64,000 nt of DNA from G963674665 sp963674665 (GTDB taxonomy: Bacteria > Desulfobacterota > Desulfovibrionia > Desulfovibrionales > Desulfovibrionaceae), in the NCBI GenBank assembly GCA_963674665.2, contig CAXXPL010000001.1, positions 124,001-188,000 on the forward strand. The letters are read 5' to 3'. A model generated the notes under the pieces. It saw only the letters and a list, made by a program, of their open reading frames with translations. It searched no databases and was not told where the DNA came from. Position numbers and translations under genes: made by a program. This document shows, piece by piece, positions 33,444 to 42,937 of this stretch. Position 1 is the first letter of the stretch. Every line of letters begins with the position of its first letter.

Positions 33444-33806
33444 TCAGCAGGTAGAGGGGGGAGCGTTTTCCATCCCCAGCACCAGACTGCGCGTGACAAG
33501 CACAGCGATGACCAGGGACAAGATCAGGACCATGACACAGGCAATGGTAAGCACCATGATGGTGCTGCTTCCCCGGGCCGAGAGCGCGGCTCGAGCCTGG
33601 ACGCATTGCTCCGCGAGGGTTGCTCCGAGCACGCTCGCGGGGTCGCTTTTGGCGAGGTCCTCGTTGGCCTGGATATGTACCAGGGCCTGCTCCCGCATGA
33701 GGTTGATCCCATTGATTCCCAAGACCCCCAGGGAGAGGGGCAGCAGGGTCAGCAACGCGAAGGCGACCATGAGCCTGGCACGCAGGTTCTGTTGAAATGC
33801 TTGCAT
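33444..33806 (-). CDS. Truncated chemoreceptor/sensor N-terminus
   Basis: 120 residues beginning MQAFQQNLRARLMVAF, with GGGGGA just upstream. TM1 is LMVAFALLTLLPLSLGVLG, then a short periplasmic part (about 60 residues), then TM2 IMVLTIACVMVLILSLVIAV and a stop just where a HAMP domain would begin (VTRSLVLGMENAPPSTC). This looks like a methyl-accepting chemotaxis or kinase input module cut short. It may be a remnant or a small membrane protein. The stop follows without obvious downstream signalling-domain debris. Confidence 0.6.
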   Translation of the reverse strand: MQAFQQNLRARLMVAFALLTLLPLSLGVLGINGINLMREQALVHIQANEDLAKSDPASVLGATLAEQCVQARAALSARGSSTIMVLTIACVMVLILSLVIAVLVTRSLVLGMENAPPSTC

Positions 33807-33872
33807 GTTTTCCCCCATTGGAAATTATGTGACCTCGAAAAGGATGAGACTAAAGTTTCTATAGAAACCAAA

Positions 33873-34640
33873 TTATTTTCCGCAAACAAATATATGGTTG
33901 CTCAGACGAAAGCGCTTTTTCCGCTCCGGGGGGATGTCGCGGGGGGATTCGTGGCGAATGGCAAAACCCGCGTGGGTCAGGCGGCGCAGGAAACCGGGCA
34001 GGCCGTAGTCGCGTATGTGGTCGTCAGGCGTGAACCCTCCGGGGGGCGGCTGGTGATACATTGTATCACATTTCAGGATGGGCACCATGAAAAAGCCAGT
34101 GCCCCCGGGCTTGAGCACCCGGTGCAGCTCCGAGAGCGCGGCCCAGTCGTCGCGCACGTGCTCCAGCACGTGGCTGCAGATTATCCAGTCGTACTGGTCG
34201 GAGTCAAAGGGCAGAGAACTGATGTCGATGCGCGAACCCGCGCGGGTCTCCTGCAGGTCGCAGTCCAGATAGTCGATGTTGGAGCACCCTGAAAAAATCC
34301 TGCGTAAAAAGGGCTCGGGAGCGATGTGCAGCATCTTCGATGGGTTTTCGAACAACCCGGGTGTTTCCATGAAGCGGAACCACAACCTGCGGTGGCGCTC
34401 CATGGAGCCGCACACCGGGCATTTGGCGTTCTCGCGCCAGGGGTAGTGCGGCTTATGCCGAAAGGGGTCGAATTGGGCCAGGCGACTCAGGCAGCAGGGG
34501 CACTCCAGGGTGTCGCCCAGCAATTCCGGGCGTTGCTCCAGCAGTTCTAGGCGCCGGACCGCGAAATCGGCCATGGCTTCAGCATAATGCGGGCTGCTCG
34601 ACAACGCCTCGGGAACAGGGATGGAAGGGGAATTTGTCAT
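33873..34640 (-). CDS. Zinc-knuckle SAM-dependent methyltransferase
   Basis: 255 residues. An N-terminal CPCC ... CPVCGSMERHRRLWFRF knuckle precedes a Methyltransf_11 fold: MLHIAPEPFLRRIFSG, IDYLDCDLQETRAGSRIDIS, the post-motif DWIICSHVLEHVRDDWAAL and RVLKPGGTGFFMVPIL. This architecture is common among methyltransferases near glycan or polysaccharide genes, but the substrate is unknown. It follows nrdJ downstream on the same strand with a palindrome between. Confidence 0.85.
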   Translation of the reverse strand: MTNSPSIPVPEALSSSPHYAEAMADFAVRRLELLEQRPELLGDTLECPCCLSRLAQFDPFRHKPHYPWRENAKCPVCGSMERHRRLWFRFMETPGLFENPSKMLHIAPEPFLRRIFSGCSNIDYLDCDLQETRAGSRIDISSLPFDSDQYDWIICSHVLEHVRDDWAALSELHRVLKPGGTGFFMVPILKCDTMYHQPPPGGFTPDDHIRDYGLPGFLRRLTHAGFAIRHESPRDIPPERKKRFRLSNHIFVCGK

Positions 34641-34661
34641 GAGGGGGTCTGGAAAGGGGAG

Positions 34662-34690
34662 CCCTGGGGGAAAAGGCTTTTCCCCCAGGG
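34662..34690. terminator. Palindromic terminator after nrdJ (family A)
   Basis: CCCTGGGGGAAAAG and CTTTTCCCCCAGGG around one base, about 28 nt past the nrdJ stop. Confidence 0.6.
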
Positions 34691-34717
34691 TTTTCTTTTC
34701 TTTTTAGTGTGTTGTTC

Positions 34718-36967
34718 CTACCCGCACTTGGTAAAGCCGCAGGACTTGCAGATGTGGCAACCTTCCTCAAAGACCAGGGTGTCGCCGCATTCCGGGCAGG
34801 CGTCGCGGGTCAGGCCGTTGGAGGGGGACACCTTGGTAGGGGTGTCTCCGTGCATGTACCGGGTCTCAAGGACCCAGGCGATGGCGTCAGGGATGGAGAG
34901 CAGCAGCCCCTTTTTCTGGAACACGGGGTGCTCCCCGCCGATGCCCTTGAGCTGTTGGACGATGGCCTTGACCTCGATGCCCGAGCGCAGGGCCAGGGAC
35001 ACCAGGCGGCCGATGGCCTCGGCCTTGGCCGTGATGGAGCGGCCGGACTTGCCGATGGTGGCGAACACCTCGAAGGGGCGGCCGTCCACCTCGTTCACAG
35101 TGAGATAAAGCACGCCCAGGCCGGTGTTGATCTTGCGGGTGAAACCGTAGACCACGTCCGGCCGGTCCTCCACCACGCGATGATCGCTGGGGCGCTGGGG
35201 TTCCTCCACGGTCTCCTGCCCCTTTTCGCCGGTGCAGAGCACCTGCACGGTCTTGCAGCCGTCGCGGTACACGGTGACGCCCTTGCACCCCTGCTCGTAG
35301 GCCATCCAGTAAATGTTGCGGATGTCCTCCTTGGTGGCGCTGTTGGGCAGGTTCACGGTCTTGGACACGGCGTTGTCCGTGTGATGCTGGAACGAGGCCT
35401 GCATCTTCAGGTGCCACTCGGGCTCGATGTCCATGGCCGTGACAAAGACGCGGCGCACCGAAGGAGGCAGGTAGTCCAGGTGCTTGACCGAACCCTTGGC
35501 GGCCACCTCTTCCATGAGGGCCTCGCTATGGGCCTTGGATTCCTTGAGCGCGTCCTCGAAATAGCGGTTCACCTCCAGGAGTTTTTCGCCGTCCATGACG
35601 TTGCGGGCGAAGCTCAGGGCGAACAAAGGCTCGATGCCCGAAGAGCAGCCCGCGATGATGGACAGAGTCCCTGTGGGGGCGATGGTCGTGGTGGTGGCGT
35701 TGCGGTAGGGGCCTTGCTCGCGCTGGGCGAACACCGAGTCGGCAAAGGCCGGAAAGGCCCCGCGCTCCTGGGCCAGTTTATGGGAGGCGTTCTTGCTCTC
35801 GTTCTGCAGAAAGAGCATCAGCTCCTCGCCAAGATTCAGGGCCTCGTGGCTGTCATAGGGGATGCGCAACTGGTAGAGCAGGTCGGCCCAACCCATGAGC
35901 CCCAGGCCGATCTTGCGGTTCTTGCGCACGATCTCGTCGATCTCGGGCAGGGGGTATCTGGAGGCGTCGATGACGTTGTCCAGAAAGCGCACGCTGAGGT
36001 CGATGGTCTCCTTGAGCCCGGCCCAGTCCACGTCATTCTTGTCCTTGTCAAAAAACACGCTGACATTGATGGACCCCAGGTTGCACGCCTCGTAGGGGAG
36101 CAGGGGCTGCTCACCACAGGGGTTGGTGCTCTCGATCTCCCCCTGGGCAGGGGTGGGGTTGTCCTTGTTGATGCGGTCCAGAAAGATGATGCCGGGGTCG
36201 CCGCTCTCCCAAGCCTTGCGCACCAGCAGGGAGAAGACCTCCTCGGCGGAAATGCTGGCCGTGACCTTTCCGGAGTGAGGGGCGATGAGGTCGTAGTTCT
36301 CCTTGTTCTCCACCGCGCGCATGAAGTCCTCGGTGAGCCCCACGGAGAGGTTGAAGTTGTTCAGCTCGCCCTCACGCTCCTTGGCCTTGATGAACTCCAT
36401 GATGTCGGGATGGTCCACGCGCAGGATGCCCATGTTGGCGCCGCGCCGCGTGCCGCCCTGCTTGATCTGCTCGGTGGCGGTGTTGAATATGCGCAGGAAG
36501 GACAGCGGACCCGAGGCCACGCCCCCGGTGGACCCGACCCGGCTCTCCTTGGGGCGCAGCCTGGAAAAGGAGAAGCCCGTTCCGCCGCCGGATTTGTGGA
36601 TCAGGGCCGCGTACTTCACGGCGTCGAAGATCTCCTCGATGGAATCGCCCACAGGGAGGACGAAACACGCAGCCAACTGGCCCAGGTCCGTGCCCGCGTT
36701 CATCAGTGTGGGGGAGTTGGGCAGGAACTTGAAATTGATCATCAGATCGTAGAACAGCCTGGCCAGTTCGTCGGGCTTGAACGGGGACTTTTTGTACTTG
36801 GTCTCCTCGGCCGCGATGCTGGAGGCCACACGCCAGAACAGACCGTTCTCGTTCTCCGTGGGCGTCCCGTCCAGGGCCTTGCGCAAGTAGCGCTTGCCGA
36901 GCACAAGCCTGGCATTGTCATTGAGCTGGACGTCCATAATATCTGATGGAATTTCAGTTTGTTGCAT
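34718..36967 (-). CDS. nrdJ: Adenosylcobalamin-dependent ribonucleotide reductase (class II)
   Basis: 749 residues; reduces ribonucleotides to deoxyribonucleotides with B12 as radical source, so it works with or without oxygen. The barrel shows FLPNSPTLMNAGTDLGQLAA with the first active-site Cys in ACFVLPV, HKSGGGTGFSFSRLRP, NPCGEQPLLPYEACNLGSIN with the catalytic N-x-C-x-E triad, and APTGTLSIIAGCSSGIEP. The C-terminal CPECGDTLVFEEGCHICKSC knuckle is the redox tail. I place the start at 36967 (MQQTEIPS), 6 nt after GAGGA. No cobalamin riboswitch is apparent upstream. Confidence 0.96.
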   Translation of the reverse strand: MQQTEIPSDIMDVQLNDNARLVLGKRYLRKALDGTPTENENGLFWRVASSIAAEETKYKKSPFKPDELARLFYDLMINFKFLPNSPTLMNAGTDLGQLAACFVLPVGDSIEEIFDAVKYAALIHKSGGGTGFSFSRLRPKESRVGSTGGVASGPLSFLRIFNTATEQIKQGGTRRGANMGILRVDHPDIMEFIKAKEREGELNNFNLSVGLTEDFMRAVENKENYDLIAPHSGKVTASISAEEVFSLLVRKAWESGDPGIIFLDRINKDNPTPAQGEIESTNPCGEQPLLPYEACNLGSINVSVFFDKDKNDVDWAGLKETIDLSVRFLDNVIDASRYPLPEIDEIVRKNRKIGLGLMGWADLLYQLRIPYDSHEALNLGEELMLFLQNESKNASHKLAQERGAFPAFADSVFAQREQGPYRNATTTTIAPTGTLSIIAGCSSGIEPLFALSFARNVMDGEKLLEVNRYFEDALKESKAHSEALMEEVAAKGSVKHLDYLPPSVRRVFVTAMDIEPEWHLKMQASFQHHTDNAVSKTVNLPNSATKEDIRNIYWMAYEQGCKGVTVYRDGCKTVQVLCTGEKGQETVEEPQRPSDHRVVEDRPDVVYGFTRKINTGLGVLYLTVNEVDGRPFEVFATIGKSGRSITAKAEAIGRLVSLALRSGIEVKAIVQQLKGIGGEHPVFQKKGLLLSIPDAIAWVLETRYMHGDTPTKVSPSNGLTRDACPECGDTLVFEEGCHICKSCGFTKCG

Positions 36968-37167
36968 AGTGATCCTCAAGCTGAGCGAAGGGTTGCGAAA
37001 ATTCGATGGTCCTCAAAAATGGAGAGCCACAATAAGCTGTCTGGACTAAAAAAGGAACCCCATGATCCAAACTTCTGCGGCACGTGAATGGTTCCGGCAG
37101 GTTGGGGGGAAGGTGGAGAAAAGGCGGTTTCCAGGGGAATCCTTTTCCCTTTCATCTCTTCGCTTCC

Positions 37168-40100
37168 TTACCTCTTCCCGGGCCGCGCCTCGGCCTGCTC
37201 CATGAAGGTTTCCAACTGCAGCGTCATGGTGGGGGAGGCGGTGCCGTCAAAGGGTATGGCACACAAGGGGGCGTGCCGCCGAGCGCAGATGTCCCGCAAC
37301 ATGGCGAATGCCACGGTGCCGGGCATGCAGCCGAAGGGCATGGCCAGGGCGATGCCCCTGGCGCCACGGTCCAGCATGTCCAGTGCCTTGCCCACGCTGA
37401 GGATGGCCTCGCCCCGGAAGGAGTGGTGCATGTAGGGCGCAGCCTTGCGCAGGAGCACCGGGATCTCCGGGTCGTGGAACGAGGCCCGGTTGCCGTTGAG
37501 GCTGTGCTCCAGGCGCAGGCCGATCTTGCGCATGACGTGGTTTTTCAGCCCCACCTGCAGCAGCTTGGACAGCTCCCGGCGCTTCATGGCGTTGCGCATG
37601 GCGCCCCAGTTCACGTAGTAGACCCACTCGTCCACACTGGCCAGCCAGGCCTCGCCCCCGAGTGCCTCCACCTGTCGTACCAGATCCTCGTTGGAAAAGG
37701 CGTTGGTACGCACGAAGATCTCGCCCACGATTCCGATCAGGGGGCGCGGTGCGGAATCGCACTTGAGATCGGCGAAGTCCCGGGAGCAGCGTTCCAGGGC
37801 CTTGGCCAGGGTTTCAAGGTCCCGCTCAACAAGGGGGGGGATATCCTCCAGGGCGCGGGCGTAGAGCTGGTCCGCGGAACCGGGTACACGCTCATAGGGG
37901 CGGGTGGCGTGCAGCATCTTCAGCAGCAGGTCCACGGCCACCATGCCCTTCCAGGAGTTGCGGGCAAAGTCGTTGCCCATCACGCCGAGATCCTTGTAGA
38001 ACGTGCTGTCCTGCATGGGCGAGAAGATCCGCACCCCGTGGATGCCGGCGCGCTCCAGGATGATGCGTTGCAGCAGATTGTATTGCCCGAAGCGGCACGG
38101 GCCGCTGCCGCCGGGCATGAAAAAGGCCGTGCGCTCCGGGTCGAAGCTCGTGGTATTGGCCACCTTGAGCATGTCCGCCAGGGTCACGGCAAAGGGGAAG
38201 CACTCCTTGCCCGTGGTATAGCGTTTGGCCAGCTCCAGCGCGTCCTTGTCCGTGGGGGGCATGACCTCGGCCTCCACCCCGGCGGCCTGAAAGGCGGCGC
38301 GCATGCCGAAGGCCTGATCCCCCATGCGTGGGATGAACACCACCCTGTGCTGGCCTCCAGTGCTTTGTCTCCCTTTGTTCGGCTGTTCAAGAGTCTGCTC
38401 CCTCGATGCCGGGGGCGCGGCCTTTTTCCGCATGGCTAGGCTGTCCAAAAAGGCCTCCAGCCGGGTGACGGCCCCGGCGTCCGCGCTGTGCTCATCGATC
38501 TCGATGTGCAGATAGGGCTTGCCCCTCATTTCCTGGTCAAAATATTCGAGAATGAAGGAATCCGGGCCGCAGGAAAAGCTGCCGATGACCAGGGCGTGCA
38601 GATCCCGGAATCGGGGGTCGCGGGCCAGGACGCGGGCGGCCTGCAGCATGCGCTGGCCAGAGCGCCAATACATGTCCGGCCAGTCCCGGCTTATGCCTTC
38701 CTCGTGGTCCGAGAGGGGGAGGAAATCCATGGGGATGGCCAGGGTGTTCAGGGTGGCCAGCTTGCGGGGGATACCCAGGTTCATGCCCGGGTCAAAGGCA
38801 TTGTAGGAGCGCCCCACAACCACCAGAGCCCGCTCCAGTTCCATGTTCGGGAGGGAGTCGAAGAGCTCGCGCCACGCTTCCTGGAGCTCCCTGTGAAAGG
38901 CCTGTTGCGCGGCCTCGGCCCTGGCCATGGCGCGGCGCAGGGACCAGGGAGGCACGCCCAGGGGTGCGAGCCGTTCCAGCAGGGCGAGATGCCGGGACAC
39001 GGGGGAGTCGCCCATGCGCACCACTGGCGCGACAATGCTTCTGTTGTCCGAGGCCAGGGCCTGGCGCGCCATGTAGGGGAAGCTCTGTGTCAGGGGGCAG
39101 CCCTGGCCGCTGATACCGCTCTGGGAGGCCACGTTCACGAAGCTGGGCAGAAAGATCCGCTCCACGCCCTGGTTGAAGAGCCAGCGCACGTGTCCCAGGG
39201 CGGCTTTCACAGGGTAGCAGGTCTCGGCAAGGGTGGACTGCACGCCGAGCCCGGCCACGCGTTGATCCGTGAGAGGGGAGAGGCGCACCTCGAACCCCAG
39301 CTCCCAGAGCAGGGCGCTGTAATAGGGGAGGTACTCCTGCAGAAAAAACACTCGAGGCAGGCCCATGACGCCGCGTTTCGGACGTCCCTTGGCGCGGGCC
39401 GCGTACCCTGCGTGGGCGCGCTCCAGGGCCTCTTGCCGCAGGGCGAAAAGGTCGGGCAGATGCTTACCGGCCTGGCGGCGGATGTCGTACTTTTCGCAAC
39501 GCCCCCCGTAGTAAAGGGTGGTGGCCTCCCCGGCAAAGCGCACCTTGTTGATCTCGCAACGGTTGTCGCAGCCCTTGCACTCGAAGGAGTCCTGCTCGTA
39601 GTCCTGGTCCGCCACGCCGAAGCCCTTGAAGGCGGAATGGGTGTCCGGAGGCAGGGCGTTCATGTGCTCCCGGGCCAGCAGGGCCATGCCGATGGCGCCG
39701 GACACGTCGGTATAGGGGGGCACGGTGATCTCCCGGCCCAGAAATTTTTCGAACGCCGCCACCACCGCGGTGTTGCAGGCCGTGCCCCCCTGAAAAAAGA
39801 TCTTGTCGCCGATGGCGCGCCCCGCCACCACGCGGTTTATGTAGTTCTCCACGATGGAGTAGGACAGCCCGGCCAGCAGATCCGGCTTGTCCGCGCCCTG
39901 CTGCAGGCCGTTCATCAGGGAGTTCTCCATGAACACGGTGCAGCGCTCCCCCAGGGCGCAGGGGGCGTCCGCCTCCAGGGCCAGGGCCGCGAACTCGTCC
40001 TTCACCGCGATGTCCAGCTTCTCGGCCTGCTCCTCCAGGAACGAGCCCGTGCCCGCTGCGCAGGCCTTGTTCATCTCGAAGTCAACGATGACGCCGTCGC

Positions 40101-41400
40101 GCAGCTGGATATACTTGGAGTCCTGCCCCCCGATCTCGAACACCGTGTCCACGCCCTCCCCTCCCAGAAGCTGGTCCAGGCTCACCGCACCCCTTGCCTG
40201 GGCCGTGATCTCGTTCTTCACCAGGTCGGCGCCGATGCAGTCCGCGATCATGTACCGCCCGGAGCCGGTGGTGCCCACGCCGTGGAAGGTCATGTCCGCG
40301 CCAAACTCCTGGCGCAGCTCGCGCAGCCCCTGGCGTACGGCCTCGATGGGGCGGCTGGCGGTGCGCAGATAGCGCCGGGCAACCAGGCGCCCTTCCTGGT
40401 CCACCACGGCCAGGCATGTGCTGATGGAGCCTATATCCACCCCCAAATAGGCGCGGCCGGGCATTTTGGGGGTGCTGCTGCCCGCGCCCCCGTTGCATGG
40501 TTGGAGGGCGTGGCGTTCCATGAAGCCGTCATCGGCGCGCAGCAAGCGCCCCTTTCTGGGAATGTCGCTGTTTCGCGCACCTCTCTTCAGGCGCGCCAGC
40601 ATGCCCGCGTCCAAAGGAGGGGAGTCGGCCGCGCTCTCCCGCAGCTTCAGCGCAGCGCCCCCGGCCGCCAGGATGGTGGGAGTGGGGGGGATGAACAGGT
40701 CCTCGAGCCCGAAGACCTCCTTGAAGCCGCGCACCACGCCCTTGTTCAGGGCGACACCGCCGAGGAACGCCACCTTTGGGAGCAGTACGCGGTTGCGTAC
40801 GATGGAACCCTTGAAATTCCTGGCCACGGCAAAGCACAGCCCGGCCACGATGTCATGCAGGGGAGTGGCGATCTGCTGCAGATGGATCATGTCCGATTTG
40901 GCGAACACGCTGCACCGCCCCGCAATGCGTGGGGGGGTGGCGCTTTTCATGGCCAGGGCCGCGAACTCCTCGATGCTCAGGCGCATGCGCTCGGCCTGCT
41001 GGTCCAGGAAAGAACCAGTGCCGGCGGCGCACACGGAGTTGAGGGCAAAGTCCCGCACCCCGCCGTTTTCCAGGAGCAGCAGCTTGGCGTCCTCGCCGCC
41101 CATCTCCATTACCGTGCGGACCTCCGGGTGCCAGGCGCGCATGGCCAGGGCCAGGGCCAACAGTTCATTGACATGGGGCAGTCCCAGGGACTCGGCGAGC
41201 AGCTTGGCAGACGAGCCGGTCAGGGCCAGGCGCACCGGGCCGTGCCGTTGCACCAGCCCCTCGAGCAGAGGGAGCGCCATCTCCAGGGGGCGGCCCTGAT
41301 GGCGAATATACGTGGATTCGGACACCTTGCCCGCCGCGTCGAGGAGCGCGAACTTGACACTGACCGAGCCGATATCGAGACCTGCTATCAGTTTCATCAT
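37168..41400 (-). CDS. Giant acyl-CoA dehydratase activase-related protein (two ASKHA domains plus HgdB-like region)
   Basis: About 1410 residues. Domain 1 is a BcrA/BadF-type ASKHA ATPase (LIAGLDIGSVSVKFALLD, MEMGGEDAKLLLLENG, NSVCAAGTGSFLDQQAERM with the cluster Cys). Domain 2 repeats it (YLGVDIGSISTCLAVVDQEG, FEIGGQDSKYIQLRDGVIVD, NKACAAGTGSFLEEQAEKL). A CKGCDNRCEINKV cysteine motif, a DUF2229 block (RVFFLQEYLPYYSALLWELG) and an HgdB-like C-terminus (FIPRMGDQAF, PGGSGPCRFGQYNLL) follow. The family drives electrons at low potential into 2-hydroxyacyl-CoA dehydratases, but these fused versions are of unproved substrate. The start codon has no strong ribosome site. Confidence 0.9.
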   Translation of the reverse strand: MMKLIAGLDIGSVSVKFALLDAAGKVSESTYIRHQGRPLEMALPLLEGLVQRHGPVRLALTGSSAKLLAESLGLPHVNELLALALAMRAWHPEVRTVMEMGGEDAKLLLLENGGVRDFALNSVCAAGTGSFLDQQAERMRLSIEEFAALAMKSATPPRIAGRCSVFAKSDMIHLQQIATPLHDIVAGLCFAVARNFKGSIVRNRVLLPKVAFLGGVALNKGVVRGFKEVFGLEDLFIPPTPTILAAGGAALKLRESAADSPPLDAGMLARLKRGARNSDIPRKGRLLRADDGFMERHALQPCNGGAGSSTPKMPGRAYLGVDIGSISTCLAVVDQEGRLVARRYLRTASRPIEAVRQGLRELRQEFGADMTFHGVGTTGSGRYMIADCIGADLVKNEITAQARGAVSLDQLLGGEGVDTVFEIGGQDSKYIQLRDGVIVDFEMNKACAAGTGSFLEEQAEKLDIAVKDEFAALALEADAPCALGERCTVFMENSLMNGLQQGADKPDLLAGLSYSIVENYINRVVAGRAIGDKIFFQGGTACNTAVVAAFEKFLGREITVPPYTDVSGAIGMALLAREHMNALPPDTHSAFKGFGVADQDYEQDSFECKGCDNRCEINKVRFAGEATTLYYGGRCEKYDIRRQAGKHLPDLFALRQEALERAHAGYAARAKGRPKRGVMGLPRVFFLQEYLPYYSALLWELGFEVRLSPLTDQRVAGLGVQSTLAETCYPVKAALGHVRWLFNQGVERIFLPSFVNVASQSGISGQGCPLTQSFPYMARQALASDNRSIVAPVVRMGDSPVSRHLALLERLAPLGVPPWSLRRAMARAEAAQQAFHRELQEAWRELFDSLPNMELERALVVVGRSYNAFDPGMNLGIPRKLATLNTLAIPMDFLPLSDHEEGISRDWPDMYWRSGQRMLQAARVLARDPRFRDLHALVIGSFSCGPDSFILEYFDQEMRGKPYLHIEIDEHSADAGAVTRLEAFLDSLAMRKKAAPPASREQTLEQPNKGRQSTGGQHRVVFIPRMGDQAFGMRAAFQAAGVEAEVMPPTDKDALELAKRYTTGKECFPFAVTLADMLKVANTTSFDPERTAFFMPGGSGPCRFGQYNLLQRIILERAGIHGVRIFSPMQDSTFYKDLGVMGNDFARNSWKGMVAVDLLLKMLHATRPYERVPGSADQLYARALEDIPPLVERDLETLAKALERCSRDFADLKCDSAPRPLIGIVGEIFVRTNAFSNEDLVRQVEALGGEAWLASVDEWVYYVNWGAMRNAMKRRELSKLLQVGLKNHVMRKIGLRLEHSLNGNRASFHDPEIPVLLRKAAPYMHHSFRGEAILSVGKALDMLDRGARGIALAMPFGCMPGTVAFAMLRDICARRHAPLCAIPFDGTASPTMTLQLETFMEQAEARPGKR

Positions 41401-41742
41401 CTTGCCGTGCTTATGGGGGCCAGAGGGGGCGCCTTTGGAGTGCGCGGGTGGGCACATGTTTCTGTCATTATTTCAGCGTGATGGAATGAACAAAAACACC
41501 TATGCCATGCCCGGATTGTAGCCGCATTCAAAAACGTGCGCAAGATAGCCCGGGGGGTCGGGCATCCGTCATTTTTTCGTCGCCTGACCGGCGCAAGGAG
41601 AGGCGCGAAGAGGTTCGCGGCCGGGAAGATCCAGCATCCACGCCACTGGCAAAGTCTTTGCAACGAGCTGCCAAAATGGAAGACCTCGGCGGCGGTGGCC
41701 GCATATCAACCGTTTTCAACCGCTATCATGCCAGGAGGCGAT
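41401..41742. other. Divergent intergenic region
   Basis: 342 bp between the divergent activase and YbjQ-like genes. No gene, hairpin family member or clear promoter consensus is recognised. Confidence 0.4.
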
Positions 41743-42111
41743 ATGCTTTTTCTGCTCAACGGGAATGACAAAAAGAACAAGCGCCGTGACACGGAACAGG
41801 ACGAAGGCATTGCCAGGATCAAGGAACTTTTCAGCACCGGCCGTTTTCCCGTGGTCACCACCGAGAATATCGAAGGCAAGTTCGTGGAAAAGGTTCTCGG
41901 GCTGGTGGCGTGCAGGGGCTATGATTCCGAGGAGGCCTTCTTCGGCATGACCGCCCGCGCCATCAACAAGGGCGCCCAGGGAATCATCGGCTACATGGAG
42001 AACGTGGCCTTCCACCCGGACGGCAGCAAATTCTTCTCCTGCTACGGCACGGCGGTGCAGTTTGAAAGCGCCAAAAAGACCCTGCAGCGCCAGATGAACA
42101 AACGGGTGTAG
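41743..42111 (+). CDS. YbjQ-like small protein
   Basis: 122 residues starting MLFLLNGNDKKNKRRDTE, with CAGGAGG 4 nt upstream; the open frame further upstream is not supported. The core FPVVTTENIEGKFVEKVLGL, then EEAFFGMTARAINKGAQGII and SKFFSCYGTAVQFE, follows the YbjQ/UPF0145 layout (beta strand, helix with repeated Ala/Gly, strand ending in YGTAV). Members form pentamers of unknown role. The match is by pattern only. Confidence 0.6.
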   Translation: MLFLLNGNDKKNKRRDTEQDEGIARIKELFSTGRFPVVTTENIEGKFVEKVLGLVACRGYDSEEAFFGMTARAINKGAQGIIGYMENVAFHPDGSKFFSCYGTAVQFESAKKTLQRQMNKRV

Positions 42112-42137
42112 CAGGAAAAATCAAGAAAAGGATTTTT

Positions 42138-42176
42138 GCGAGAGGGAAACCCTTTTTCAAAGGGTTCTCCCCCTCG
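42138..42176. terminator. Family A hairpin after the YbjQ-like gene
   Basis: GCGAGAGGGAAACCCTTT and AAAGGGTTCTCCCCCTCGC, followed by the GCTCCCCCTTCC tail. Best-preserved example of the family consensus together with 43493 and 62899. Confidence 0.62.
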
Positions 42177-42309
42177 CGCTCCCCCTTCCCAAATTTTGAC
42201 ACGTCTTGTGTCAAAATCGCGTACGCGCTCATCATTGTATTCCCTTTGCCAAGACCGTACATTTCCCGCATAGGCTGTTCGCAACTTCAACATTATCAAG
42301 GGATTCGCA

Positions 42310-42774
42310 ATGATCACCATTCGACAGACCGTTGCGGCCGATGCCACAGCGATTCGCGACATCATCCGCGAGTCGTTCATGTCCAGCTATGTGCGCTTCC
42401 TGCCCCGTGAGTTTGTACATCAGACCCTGAAGAGCGGCCGCTTTGCCGAGATCGCCCGTGATGACGGGCAGGAGTGCGTCATTGGGGAGGTGGACGGCGC
42501 GCCCGCAGGGGTGTTGCTGCTCAGGGGGGAGTATGTTGAGCAACTCTGGATCCACCCCGACCACATGGGCAAGGGAGTAGGGGGCGCGCTGCTGCGCCAT
42601 GCCGCCGTGCAGGCGGCGAACAACGGCCACCCCTGCCTGACCCTGAACTGCTTCAAGAGGAACGCAAACGCCCTGGGCTTTTACTTGGCAAAGGGGTTTG
42701 TGGTGGACTACGAATATACGGCCAAGGATTACGCCCCTGGGGAGCGGGTCTGCTTTATGGTGAAAAGGTTGTAA
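42310..42774 (+). CDS. GNAT family N-acetyltransferase
   Basis: 154 residues. The acetyl-CoA loop is LWIHPDHMGKGVGGALLRHA, with the preceding AGVLLLRGEYVEQ strand and the following NANALGFYLAKGFVV turn. It starts MITIRQTVAADATAIRDI. The substrate is unknown. It stands between two family A hairpins and is convergent with the rhodanese gene at 42938-43330. Confidence 0.88.
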   Translation: MITIRQTVAADATAIRDIIRESFMSSYVRFLPREFVHQTLKSGRFAEIARDDGQECVIGEVDGAPAGVLLLRGEYVEQLWIHPDHMGKGVGGALLRHAAVQAANNGHPCLTLNCFKRNANALGFYLAKGFVVDYEYTAKDYAPGERVCFMVKRL

Positions 42775-42937
42775 TGCCGGGCACACACCTTTTCAGGCTC
42801 CGGCGATATGCCGCGCCCGAAATTCGCCCATTCAACTACGTGCTGCTTATATAGAAATTTGGGAGGGGGTCTGGGGGAATCCCTTTTTATAAACAGGAGT
42901 CCCCCCGGCAACCAATCATGTGCCGTTGAAACATGCC

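Noticed and set aside
36968..37167. A cobalamin riboswitch before nrdJ
   Set aside because: B12 control would make sense, but I find no B12-box-like sequence or adequate leader structure in this short gap.
38488..41481. A 997-codon open frame on the plus strand opposite the activase gene
   Set aside because: It is antisense to a clearly coding gene. High GC keeps the opposite frame open, and the translation is Gly/His/Val-rich with no motifs.
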